Shown here piece by piece: positions 34,150-45,394 of a stretch of DNA of 64,000 nt. The notes under the pieces are model-generated. The model ran no database searches. It had not been told where the DNA came from and saw only the letters and a list, made by a program, of their open reading frames with translations. The position numbers and the translations under genes are program-made. This stretch comes from Petrolisthes cinctipes (Eukaryota > Arthropoda > Malacostraca > Decapoda > Porcellanidae): positions 1,019,501 through 1,083,500 of the forward strand of contig JAWQEG010000259.1 of NCBI GenBank assembly GCA_033782935.1, written 5' to 3'. Every line of letters starts with the position of its first letter. Position 1 is the stretch's first letter.

Positions 34150-35791
34150 AAAACGAGGGTGGCGTATCAGAGGTACCTCTAAACCCTGGTGGTTCAGCAG
34201 GTGTCGACAAACCACATCAAGCTGCAGCCCCGGGGTAGTAAGTGTCGGGCTGTGGGGCAGGTCAAACAATAATGTTTTATATTATTAGCACAAGGCGCTC
34301 GACACAAGCGACACTCAGTGAAGGGAGGCTCACCCTGCATCCCAGCAACCTGCCACAGTGGCCGGTAGCCAAGCCTCAAACGAGCAGAGCATTGTGCCTC
34401 AGAACCATGAGGCCCCAACGACGGTAGAAATATTTTTGACTGCAGACAGACTCGTAATGGGTGATGGAGATCCTGAAAGGCCTCTCTGCATCCGTGCGTC
34501 GCCGTACAGGGAGGAGAGCAGCGGAGCTGACTCTAGAGTGGTAACATGTCGGGGAGAGAGGACGTCCAATACAACGAGGAGGCAGATGGCAGGCCCCCTT
34601 CGCGAGTCTGTCAACTGTAGCATTGTGACGTAAACCTACATGGGTTGACACTAATACAAATTTGATGACGCAATGAGGCCAAAATCTACATAATCTGATG
34701 AACAACAGTAGAGTGTGTGGGGTGAACACTAGAGAGGGAATGAAGGGCAGGTTTGGAGTCACAAAAAATGGCAGCATTCACTCCACGTTCACAAGACTAA
34801 CAGCATCCATAATGGCATACAGTTCACACAATGTTGAGCTAGTGTGATTACAGAGACGACGGCCAACCCAGCCTCCTGGAGGTGACTCCAAGTCAGGTGA
34901 GAAAACGACACAACCTGCTGTACCATCCACTTGCAATGAGCCATTGGTGTAGAGGCAGTATGGATCTGTGATAGAGGACATCACTGTTTCTACGTGTTTC
35001 AGAGCCAAATGCCGCTGTAGAGAAGACAGTTCCGACTTGGAAGTAGGTGTGAAGCTCACATCAGGTGTTAGTAGCATCCACGGATGGGGCCCTGGAGGGT
35101 CATCTGCAACCATTATATCTATATTCAGACTACGGAGCATAGAGGAAATAGACTTTATAAGAGTACGTCCAGCAGGCAGTATGGGAGAGACAGGGCAGTT
35201 TGGTCTAAGAGAAGTCCTGACTAACTGAGAGTAATGGGGTAAAAGATGTGGGAAATTTAGGCACTTGACAGTGAAGCAAGTAACAATAGATTAATTCTCT
35301 TGACTAATGAGGGAAGACGCAACTCACGCTGCATATTCACTATCCTGGTCGACATTGGATAGCCAAGAATTATTCTCATTGCTCTATTCTGAAATTTTTC
35401 TAAAGTTTTCATTGTAGCCCTAGGAAGTTGAATCAAAGCAGGTGGAAAGGTAATCAACAAATGAACATATAAAAGCAATTTAGATGGTCCTGGCTACTGG
35501 GATGGAGATGACGTCTCTATTAGAAACATCGAAGGCACTTTGAAGGTCAATGAAGTCCACCACACTGTCCCTGAAGAGGCGAGAGTTCAGCTCGACTAGG
35601 CAATGGTGTGTGCTCCGCTGGGGAATTAAACCAAACAGCCATGGAGGAAGGTGATCTTGCAGTCTGTACATGAGACGAATGAGTAAGATTGCCTGCCGAG
35701 CCTCAACTAAGGTGGAGAGTTTTGAGTCATTAGCAGCCTGAGCGGCATCCAGCCCATCAATCTTGGCTTCAAGAGTGGTGAGGCGGTTCTC
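34150..35791 (-). pseudogene. LINE-B ORF2 C-terminal remnants (RNase H, Cys/His tail)
   Basis: Minus-strand frames carry 'ECRLCRAPCANNIKHYCLTCP' (about 34290), 'VSTHVGLRHNATVDRLAKGA' (RNase H last motif, about 34620) and 'YTNGSLQVDGTAGCVVFSPD' (RNase H first motif, about 34930). Upstream come 'LIQLPRATMKTLEKFQNRAM' (about 35400) and 'LNSRLFRDSVVDFIDLQSAF' (RT motif A, about 35560), with RT motifs B and C deleted between. Several stops and shifts: a pseudogene. Confidence 0.8.
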
Positions 35792-36440
35792 GATTGATTG
35801 ATTTTTGATGCAACTAAGCATCTAAGGTCATACACCGCCAAACATAAAAATGTCATCTACATAATTAATAAAACATGAACACCCGAAAGGGATAGGCACC
35901 ATGATTAAAAGACACACAAACTAAAAAGCACATTATTACTAAAAGAACCTGTCGACATATTTTGTAGAGAAGGTCAACCTCCTCCACATAGGAGAGGGTG
36001 TTCCCTCCCACGCTACAAGCCTCCTCCCCGAGCACCTGGGAGAGACTGTAAGAACCGTCACCCCCCCAGTACTCGGAGAGGTCCCCAAGGCTGGGACACT
36101 CGACAATAATATCATCACAGTAGGGAGGGTGAGCCCTCTCCATTAAAAAGCCATGAGTCAATAATGTGTGGCCAATGCGGAGATGGACAAAAGCCATCAC
36201 CCACCAGCGGGACAGGCCACTGTAGCTCCACAAACCAAGGCGCTGGCGGATGTAAAAGCTTGTTAGCCCCGACGGTGTCCCATCTGTGCTGCCAGCAGGA
36301 ACGAACGGTAGCATCTATGTAGGGTCCAAGGTCCACTGCAGGAACAGGTTGACGCCTGGCAGGAGGCTGAGAATTGGAGACCGAAGCCTTAGCTAGAGCA
36401 TCAGCCCACTCATTGGAGCAATGATTGTGAACAGAGTTTC

Positions 36441-36878
36441 TTGAATGTCAAGGACATATTGATGAGTTATCCTGTTATGATGGCACATAATTTTGAGAAA
36501 TCTTTTGTTCTTGCTGCTGATGCCAGCAATGTAGGAGCTGGTGCTGTGTTACTGCAGGAGGATGATCATGGGGTAGAGCATCCTGTTTGTTACTACAGTA
36601 AGAAGTTTAGTACTAGTGCTCAAAAGAATTATTCAGTGATTGAGAAGGAACTTCTAGCCCTGATCCTCGCCTTGCAGTATTTTTCTGTTTATGTCCCTGC
36701 ATTTGGCCCCACCATTAAAGTATATACTGATCACCATCCCCTTAAATATCTTGGTAGTTTGGGAACTAAGAACCAGCGACTGACTCGTTGGAGTTTGTTC
36801 TTGCAACAGTACAGTTTGGATGTGAGACATAAAAGGGACACCGACAATGTAATTGCCGATTGTTTATATCGAAAGTAG
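36441..36878 (+). pseudogene. Ty3/Gypsy RNase H fragment
   Basis: The frame reads 'FVLAADASNVGAGAVLLQ' (first catalytic Asp), 'HPVCYYSKKFSTSAQKNY', 'VIEKELLALILAL' (Glu), 'VYTDHHPLKYL' (Asp) and 'DVRHKRDTDNVIADCLYRK' (last Asp), then a stop. This is the RNase H domain of Ty3/Gypsy LTR retrotransposons. No RT precedes it and no integrase follows; only about 80 bp separate it from the putative LTR. It interrupts LINE-A on the opposite strand. Confidence 0.88.
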
Positions 36879-36958
36879 GCCGAGATCTTTCTTTTGTTTT
36901 TGTGAACCGCTCGCAAGAACGAATTTTCCATTGGAAAATTCTTTCTTGGGTGTGGGCG

Positions 36959-37812
36959 TGTTATGTATCCCAGAATTTGCTGTTACTTTGTACAAATGGA
37001 GTAGCCTAATATTTTTCCCACGAAGCCTGTTGTGTGTTTGTTCGTGCGTGCGTTCACAGACTTTGTGTCGCCGAGGGGAGAGTTCGCCCCCTTCCCTCTC
37101 CTATATCCTACCCCAACCCAAGGGGTGGGTAACCTAGTGTATATAAGGGGGGAGGAGCGTCTTTTTCAGTAGACATTAGTTGGAACCAAAGGAGGAACAT
37201 GTAATAAGCTGAGAGAGACAAGGAAGCCGGTCCTTGTTTGCTAGAGGTATTTTGTATATATATTATTCTTCCCATACATTCACACTATTACTTTTTGTTC
37301 TATATTCATTCAAGCATAACAGTGTATTGTGTTTATTATTATTATTGCCGTATGTATTACGTGTGTATGGTTGACTCATTGGGCTAGTGACGGTGTCGTT
37401 GGTTTCCTAGCTACGTCCCTCGAGTGTTGATTATATTTATTAATTCTTGTAGTAAAGAGTGAGCTTCATATGTGATATTGATCTTGTCGTAGTTAATGTA
37501 ATTATTCTATTGTCTTAACGTTTTAAAGTAAGTCATCGTAGAGTAGTAATAACTTGTGATATTCATATATTCATTTCTTCATTGTTGTTTGTCGGGTATT
37601 CTGTTGAATTCTGTTGTATAATAATTTCTTGTCACGTAGTTGATTCATTTTCATTAAATATTTTATTGTTAAGTTTTAAACCAGTGTGTTTAACTTCCCA
37701 TTTATATAGAACTCTGGATATGTTCGGTTGTTAGAGTGTATTGTTGATTTTTCCGTAAGTAAGGTTAATCAAAAGGGACTCTGTTTCCCTGTTGCAGTCT
37801 GTTGGAGTAACA
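36959..37812 (+). repeat. putative Gypsy 3' LTR
   Basis: It begins TGTTATGTATCCC and ends GGAGTAACA, so the ends form TGTTA/TAACA. A G-rich tract (GGGTGTGGGCG, possible polypurine tract) precedes it. Inside is TATATAAGG at 37138-37146, about 25-30 bp before a candidate start region. There is no second LTR in the window to confirm the ends; the right end could instead lie near 37859. Confidence 0.55.
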
Positions 37813-38106
37813 GCAGATTATCTTGGTGTGTGGCCCTCTAGCGCATCCGGAACAATACATATACTGTATTACAAAATTATATATAAACTTATTTGGAGGT
37901 AATATAGTTAATATCAAGTATCAGGGAGGGACTCCCTGTGAGTGAAGGCATGTTTTAAAAAGAGGGAACGAGCCAGTGGAGGAGGAAGAGATTCCTTCTC
38001 GTCTGTAAAGCAGGTGCAGGGTAAAAACTTCTGGAAGAAGCCATGGAGCCACCCTGGGGACCCTCACAGGACAAATCTGGAAGTCATCTCCTCCATAGCC
38101 TTCCTG

Positions 38107-39425
38107 GGGGCGGATGCACGAAAGACCTTAGCGGAGTGACCGTTAAGGTAACCTTAGGCAGTTTCAATAAGGGGATGGTAAGGTTGATGCTATGGTTGTA
38201 TGCTCTATTGACCTAAACATCAACCTTAGTGTTCCCTTAGGTGATCTTAGCAGTCGGCCATGTTTGTTTCGTTCCATTCCCTTCCGACTATGGACCACCA
38301 GCTGACATTCTCTGGGCCAATGAGAGGGCAGCTTCATAGACACGTTAGGCAACATAAGCCAATCAGAAGTCAGTTGGGATGACAGCTTATCACAGAAAAC
38401 AAACAAATGACTCATTTTCATTGCGTGAAGTGGAATGTGAACATTGTGTGAGATTTCTTGAGCATAGAAGTATTTATTTTGGCATTTAATTACTTGATAT
38501 GGCAGAAGAGCCTCCTACTAAGCTTGCAAGATTGCAAATTATACTGCAGCTGATGAAGAACTCATGATTATGATAACTGAATGGAAAAAAAGAGAACACA
38601 TTTTCTGGTGGCTACCATTCGTCCACATCACACCAGAATACACGTTGATTTAGTATGTAGGCTATAGGGTAATTTGTTTCCTAGCATAGTTTGGAGGATT
38701 GAGAAACTTTGAAATTGCCTACTTCATAACAGGGGCCTAGGCCTAGCTATTACAACCAGAATATGCCGAGATTTCTGACCACCTTACTTCCTCTCTTACT
38801 GTCTACTTTTCTTCTCTATTTATGTGAAGGTTGTAGTTGTGGTAGTAGTGAATGTGGTGGTGATGATTCCCGTTTAGATGATTTTCCAAACTTACCATTC
38901 CCTGTGTAATGTTTATTGTTGTGGTAGGACAATGGTGGTAGTTGTAGTAGACCAATACAATGTCGGAACATACAAAATAAATAATTATGGTAAGAAAAGA
39001 GCATCTATTCAAGGATATAATTTAAAAATAATAACAAATAAACGCATTTTTAACCTATGTGATTTTCCTCTTTTATAGTAGGCCTATAATATAACTTGGT
39101 TATTAAAAATTTGCTTATTAGTAAAGATTAGCACAGTACAATAATAATACCATAATTGATGTGAACAGCCTACCATAATTTTGAGGAAAGTACCATAATA
39201 TCGGTATTACTGTACGATAATTTGGGCAGGTTGGCAGCACAACGCTCCACTACTCAACCCTATGGTCGTCTAAAGGGTGCTCTCGACCACCCTTAGCCGT
39301 AAGGTTAAAGATGGCCGCCACAATTGCCGCTAAGGTGTTTCGTGCATACCACCATAGTGAGTTAAGGGCAAAAATGGCGGCTAAGGTAACTTAACGGCCG
39401 CTAAGGTCTTTCGTGCATCCGGCCC
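38107..39425. mobile_element. 1.3 kb Harbinger-like transposon with CTG target duplication
   Basis: TIRs GGGGCGGATGCACGAAAG (left) and inverted GGGCCGGATGCACGAAAG (right) continue into ACCTTAGCGG. CTG is duplicated at 38104-38106 and 39426-39428. The uninterrupted LINE-A copy has a single CTG at this point, so the insertion is well bounded. A 3 bp CWG duplication fits PIF/Harbinger. The left subterminal region shares GTTTCGTTCC, CCAGCTGAC and AAGCCAATCA with the element at 11277. It holds a short Myb/SANT-like N-terminal remnant and no transposase. Confidence 0.85.
38499..38653 (+). pseudogene. Myb/SANT-like N-terminal remnant of Harbinger accessory gene
   Basis: The ATG at 38499 reads MAEEPPTKLARL; one frame on, it continues 'NYTAADEELMIMITEWKKRE' and 'HIFWWLPFVHITPEYTLI' to a TAG at 38651. 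'NYTA.DEE...I.EWK' is the first helix pattern of Myb/SANT-like DNA-binding domains in Harbinger accessory proteins. A frameshift near 38535 breaks it. The remaining helices are absent. Confidence 0.5.
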
Positions 39426-41995
39426 CTGACCCGGAAGCCAAAGGGCCATGGTGCAAGAGAATGTAAAAGGTAGTACTGAGACATGATATCAAATGACACC
39501 GCCAAGCATGGTAGGGAGTCAAGAAGTCGATGTAATCGATGCCAACAACGAACCATCAAGGACTGGTGACGGAGATCAAGAGGTGGCTCATTAGCGTCCA
39601 CCAGGAGACTGGGGATTGGGGACGACCTGAAGGCTCCGGTCACCAGACGTACTCCAGCATGATGAACAGGGTCTAAAACTCTGAGGCGGGCATCGGTGGC
39701 AGAAGAGTACACCTCACACCCATAGTCGAGTTTTGACCTAATAAGAACATGGTATAGGCGGAGGAGGGTGGCCCGATCAGCCCCCCAGGATGTGTGCCTC
39801 AGGACCCTCAACAGGTTAAGAGCCTTGAGGCAAGAGACCTTAAGTGTACGTAAGTGGGGAACCCAAGTCAAATGTTTGTCAAAAAGGAGACCCAAAAAGC
39901 GAGTCTCTTTGACACATCGTATCCAATGACCATACATGAATAAGTCTGGATCCGAGTGAACGCCTCGGATGCGGCAAAAGTGCATAGCAACCGTCTTGGA
40001 AGGAGAAAATCGAAACCCATGAGAACCAGTCCAACGTGACACCCTGTCAAGGGCAAGCTGCATGCGCCGCTCCGCCACTGACATACGAGAAGCAGCAAAC
40101 CAGACTGCTATGTCGTCAACGTTCATCGAGTTAGCTATACCATCTGGAAGGGATGAGGCAATGGCATTAATTGCTACTGCAAACAATGTGACACTGAGGA
40201 CGCTTCCCTGGGGGACGCCCTCCTCCTGTGCAACAGATGCTGAGTGGGTTGTACCAACCCTCACAGAAAAACTGCGACCACTGAGAAACTCCTTAAAAAA
40301 GCGTGGAAGACGACCCCGCAGGCCATATAAATGGAGTTGCTGCAGGATGCCATATTGCCATGTAGTATCATAGGCTTTCTCTAAATCAAAGAACACACAA
40401 ACAAGGTATTGATGTCTTGCAAAAGCCTCACATGCAGCAGCTTCCAACTTGACCAGAGCATCTGTAGTGGAACGGTGTTTACGAAAGCCAGACTGAGACG
40501 AAGACAGGAAATCACCCCGTTCCAAGTAGTATACCACTCTGACATTCACCATCTTTTCAATCAGTTTACAGAGACAGTAGGTCAACGCAATTGGTCGATA
40601 ATTGAGGGCAACACCAGAGTCCTTGCCTGGCTTGAGAAAAGGAAGGATGGTAGCAACCCTCCACCCAGAAGGGAAGACACCCTCCAGCCAGATTCTGTTA
40701 TATAAAGCTAAAAGAAATGAGATCGCCTCCTCACCCAAGTGTGGTAACATTGCATATGGAATATTGTCTGGCCCAGAAGAAGTGTCGCCGCAGAGAGAGA
40801 GCAGAATGCAGGTCTCTCAAGGTGAATATATGGTTATAACTTTCATTCTCGTTCCCTGAGAAATCCAGGACTGTACGCTCCTTGGCTCTTAACTCATGCC
40901 TGACAGCCAGAGGTCGAGAGTCACGGCTGGAGACCTTTGCAAAAGCCTCCGCCATGGTATTGGCCACTGTCAAACCATCCATGATCTTAATTCCATTGAC
41001 CTTAAGTACAGGTGGAGTACTAGGAGAAAACTTCCCCGCCATCTTACGGACTCTCCTGAACACTTGGGTGAGTGGAGTTTTAGTATTAATTGAAGACACA
41101 TAGGCCTTCCAAGATGCACGTCGGGCCTCTTTTAAAACTCGTCTAGCCCGAGCCCTTGCCCGTCGGAAGTCCTCTAAAAGAGTTGGGCCCCCACGATTGC
41201 AACGAAAGCGAGAGAAAGCAGCGCGTTTCTCCCGCACAGCAGTGGTGCAGACTGGTGAGACTGGTGGTCAGAGCTACCGAAATCGGTTACAGAAGAGACC
41301 GAAGAAGTTAGCTCTCTAAAAAACTGCCAGTCAGCCTTCTCTAATTTCTACCTATGAAGACGAGACTGTGGTTCGTACCTGTTACCTTCTAAAAGTATAG
41401 GGAAATGGTCACTGCCATATAAGTCAGGCAACACACTCCAAATAAAATCCAACAGAGCACTGGGTGATCAAAGGGAAATGTCAATGGCGGTAAAAGTCCC
41501 AGTAGGGCTATTAAAATGTGTCACATCTCCCGTATTTAAAACCACTAATCCCTCATCCTCAATAAAAGAAGCCAATAAAACATCCCTGGGGTTGACCGAA
41601 CTGTCACCCCACAGAGGATGATGACCATTAAAATCACCCAATAAAATAAATGGAGATGGAAGGTCCCGTACAAGAGGGTTGAGATCACCCTTCTCAACTG
41701 TAACACTGGGAGGAAGGTATAGACTGCACACAGTGTACGGGCGATCCATAAAAACCTTAACTGCAACAGCCTGGAGCGGAGTGTCAAGCTCCAGGCTCAT
41801 GCATGGAATATCTCGGCGAACTAGGATGGCAGAGCCACCATGATGACCCTGCCCTTCAAATGAATTGGAATAAAATGCTGAGTATGCTGGAGGACTGGCA
41901 GGAATGTAGTCCCCAGACATTGTCTCTTGGAGAGAAACACATGCAGGAGAGAAGCTAGAGAGAAGAACGCGCAGTTCCTCCCAAGAAGCACGCAA
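39426..41995 (-). pseudogene. LINE-A ORF2 with RT and endonuclease, frame-broken
   Basis: The RT block at 39401-40750 is open for 449 codons: 'FFDLEKAYDTTWQYGIL', 'EEGVPQGSVLS', and motif C as 'SMNVDDIAVWF', where Asn stands for the usual aromatic residue. Next come 'FRFSPSKTVAMHFCRIRG' and the thumb, which the copy at 24621 lacks. Upstream pieces are at 40731-41237 and 41468-41995, with endonuclease 'SLQETMSGDYIPASPPAYS' and 'LLGDFNGHHPLWGD'. The endonuclease SDH motif is intact here (near 41410). Frameshifts near 40740, 41240 and 41465 prevent a full product. Confidence 0.85.
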
Positions 41996-42030
41996 GCCAC
42001 CGCAATTCCACTGAAGGACCTTGAACGGTG

Positions 42031-44017
42031 TTACTTTAGTACTGATTTTTGGGAAGCCTCACGGAGGTACTTCCCACTACCACCTCGACCTGAGGGTTTA
42101 CTCAAACAATAAGATTTGTCTAATCCTGGGCCACTAGAAGAAGAGCGAAACCGAGGAGTAGTACTTGGGGCAGTAATTGGGACCCATAGACGAGTCTCTG
42201 AAGCATCTGATATGTTAGAAGAAGATGAAGGTATATGAGATGGGATATTCTTTGAAACAATTACATTGGTTCTGTCCTGTACAGCAGTGGTATCACTGAC
42301 ACAAGTAGATACATCAACATCCATAATACAGGTGGTAGAATCACTCCGCTGCTCAAGCGGCAGAGAAAGTGAATCTTTTGAAGTCACAACATCCGTGGCA
42401 TCCACATTAACTTCACGCCCCTCTGATGATACAGAAGGAAGCTTGCGAGGAGGAACTTCTGTTGAATCAAGAGATTCATCAGAGCCACGAGAACGCGTCT
42501 GGTGAAATTGAGAGGAAACTATGGATGAGTCCACAGAGATGGTTGCCTCACAAGGTGGAACATCTATAGAGTCAAGTGCCTCAGAGGAACCACGAAGGCG
42601 TCTCTGTGGCAGTTTAGGTGACTTAAGTTTCCTTTTGGGAGAGCGTGTGGCAGCGTGAACCTCTACCACATGGACACCTTTAGCTAAAGTCCGAGAATCG
42701 TCATCAGTTGAAGGGTCACCAGAATGAGTGTCAGATAATGTTTCCAAGACAGAGAAACTATTATGTAGAGTAACCTTAGAAACGTTCTTACTAGAGCAAA
42801 AAGCAGCTGCCTCTTGAGAGGGTTGAGAGGGCGCTGCAACCAATTTAGGGCGAAGGGAGGAGGCGTATGTCTTCACACCACCATCCTTCTGTCGTCTGAA
42901 GTTGAGTTGCTGTCTGGCACTACCTATTCTAATGAATTGGGTATTAGCCAAGTGCAGGATATCCTGCTCAAATAGGTACATCTTACATTGGCGAGAACGC
43001 ATGGGGTGAGCATCTCTGCAGTGAAAGCAGTAACTATCTGACCGACACTCAGAAGTAAGATGTGAGTCAAGAGCAGAACAATTACCACACTGGGAACGGT
43101 TGTTGCAGTTCCTCTTCCCATGACCAAACTCATAACAACAGAAACACTGGACGCTCAACAAAAGGCTTCACTTCAAATGAGGTGGAGTTAATGTTAATGC
43201 GATCTGGGATATGCGAGCCATAGAAAGTGAGGATGATCATATTTTTACTGCCTTTCATCTTCGTTACTCGTTGGACACTGTCTGGGCACATAGAGAGAAT
43301 GTCCTCTTCTGAGAATTCATACAGGTCCTCATTATATATACGTCCCTTGCTATAATTAAATGTTCGATGTGGTTTAATAGATTCAAACATGCTATCAGAA
43401 GGACAGGGGAGATTGAGGAGCATCATGGCCTGTGTAAGATCTTTGGCTCTGATTAAAACGCCCTTACCATATTTCTTTATGTGGCCCATTGGTAATAATC
43501 CAACTTCTTTCTCCAGATACCGGGAAGCATGGATAAGGTTACCACGTCCCTCCCTGTAGTAAGCCACAAACCAAAAGGGTGCAGGAACCCGATGTTCCTT
43601 TGGGACATGATCCACAGTGTCATCAAATATATTAGGGCAGTAGTCATTGTCACTGTCAACTACATTGACGGACCGCATCATCTGATCTTTACAATGAGTA
43701 TCCCCCACCGTCAGAGAATCTTTTGCCTCAAATGCTGCGTTGGCAGCAGCATTTGTATTGAAAGTAATATAGCACCGATTAGACCTACAATCACTGTCAT
43801 ATGTGATTCGGATTCGAAGGACTACTCCAAAGCACTTAAAAATGGAGTAGATAGCGCCATAGGAAAAGGATGCAAGTACATTCGTTAACATTAACGTGTC
43901 CAGATCGCTAACAGGGTTTTTCGACACAACACCCGACCTGCTAGGTCTACTCTTATTTGTAGCTTTCTGCTTATTACCACGACCAGAGAGTGACGTCTCG
44001 AGGGCCTGGTCTACCAC
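42031..44017 (-). pseudogene. LINE-A ORF1, one frameshift
   Basis: The N-terminal frame 43130-44017 (RRM-like 'IFKCFGVVLRIRITYDSD' region) and the C-terminal frame 42031-43161 (knuckles 'CFCCYEFGHGKRNC', 'CGNCSALDSHLTSEC', 'CFHCRDAHPMRSRQC', then the Ser-rich tail) overlap by about 30 bp. One small indel at about 43145 separates them. Otherwise it is close in sequence to the intact ORF1 at 25200. Confidence 0.88.
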
Positions 44018-44714
44018 CGCTCGAGGAAGAGATTGGGGCTTTTCTGTATCTATATATCATTGATTTGTTGTTTTTGGCCCCAGGAGCCAAGAGCTACTAC
44101 CTACCGGGCAGATGAGGGGACCGAGCGCTGGTCGCCGTGGGCGGGGTACCTCTTCCCCCACGGGGCCACTCGTTTTAAAAAGCAGCCCCAATGGCTCGAT
44201 AGTTTGCCCACGACGGTGCTGAGACCCCCTTCCCCAACATCTCCCGGCCCAGACACCCAACCATCCAACATAGGACGGCCCCTAGAGGGCAGTCCCTCCG
44301 GAGGGCAGCACTGTTGGTCCGTACTGGCAGCCTAATGTATGGGAACCATTTAGTCTGGTCTCTCACTGGCGACCTTACTAGCATGGGAAGCCCTCTCTCC
44401 CCCAAATCGGGGCAGAGCAGGGGCCGGAGCCCCCTCTAGTCTAGCTCGCCAGGTCTCAGAGACACGCAAGCCCCCCCACCACGTCAAGGCGGTTCCCGTT
44501 GGGGGGGCACACAGAGTTGCACTAAACTTACAATTGACTATGCGAGGTATAGAGTATCACATGTTGTGTAAATTAAAGAGCTTATCCTATGTAAAATATT
44601 TTTTTCTTATGTAAAAAAAATAATAATATATAGTAAAATAAATATATAAAGTAGCCTATCAGTGGTACATTATATCACATGTACTGTATATTCTATCACA
44701 GAGGAACACTATAA

Positions 44715-45027
44715 GGTTCCATGTATGCTTACCTGTTGTATCACAACACCCTTCAAACCATACAGAACAGAGTCCTAAAGACTATCACAGGCTGCACAGC
44801 TACCACACCTACAGACCACCTACACTATGAAACCAAAGTCCTCAAAATCAAAGATCATCTTGACATGAGAGGCACACAAACACTTGCTGCAGCCTCCACA
44901 AACCCACACCATCCACTACACTACATGGCACAACACCCACACATGCCAAGGAACATCAAAACAACACCCAGTACAAAATACCATACACAAATACTATCAT
45001 CTCTTACACCCTGCCCACCCTAAACCA
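44715..45027 (+). pseudogene. non-LTR retrotransposon ORF2 C-terminal fragment (third family)
   Basis: The frame reads 'LQTIQNRVLKTITGCTATTP', 'TDHLHYETKVLKIKDHLDMR' and 'HHPLHYMAQHPHMPRNIKTT'. The 'LQ..QN..L....G......DHLH.E...L...DH' signature follows the RT thumb in several non-LTR clades. It is distinct from LINE-A and LINE-B. No RT motif precedes it. Clade not assigned. Confidence 0.65.
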
Positions 45028-45206
45028 ATCTCCAGAAACATGTCTTTGGCAAATGACGGCAGTTGCAACATTGACTTTATCAAGCCGACGCACTTATGCA
45101 GCCATGCTTTCGCAAGGTTTGCATTTCTGGGGAATTTATGATATTTCAGATTGCTGGTTTTGGCAGGTGTGCAGCCATATACTGCACATATTCTTGGTTT
45201 CCCCAT
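45022..45206 (-). pseudogene. THAP zinc-finger domain, frameshifted
   Basis: The minus-strand ATG at 45206 reads MGKPRICAVYGCTPAKTS, then 'LKYHKFPRNANLAKAWLHKC'. One frame on, it continues 'RRLDKVNVATAVICQRHVSG' and 'DWFRVGRV', then a stop. This gives the C2CH layout of a THAP domain: CX4C near the start, the FP and W positions, and a final CXXH (CQRH). A single-base shift near 45095 breaks the frame. THAP domains occur in P-like and other transposases and in host factors; nothing downstream decides which. Confidence 0.7.
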
Positions 45207-45394
45207 AAGGCACAAATGAGTCAATATATAAATATATTAAGGCAAAAACGGGTCAAAAACGCAGAGCTATCACATCTACCACACCAGTACAACTGAGGAT
45301 GTTTACTTGACTACGTGACGTCACAACAGGGTCTGAGAAAGCCCGCGGTTCCAATAATATCCGCCCTGCGCATACCTCTCTCTAGTCATTATAC

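Larger units (their letters stand above)
35792..44507 (-). mobile_element. LINE-A copy interrupted by a Gypsy fragment and a Harbinger-like element
   Basis: It starts on the minus strand at the GC-rich 5' end (about 44507) and ends at the (ATCA)n tail (35792), inside LINE-B sequence. LINE-A DNA occupies 39426-44507, 37922-38106 and 35792-36421. Between them sit the 38107-39425 transposon (with TSD) and a Gypsy fragment at 36422-37921 that replaces about 330 bp of LINE-A RNase H DNA. It is otherwise complete from endonuclease to the RT thumb, but frames are broken at several points. Confidence 0.85.

Noticed and set aside
36853..37137. 94-codon ORF across the LTR start
   Set aside because: It crosses the LTR promoter region and has no family features.
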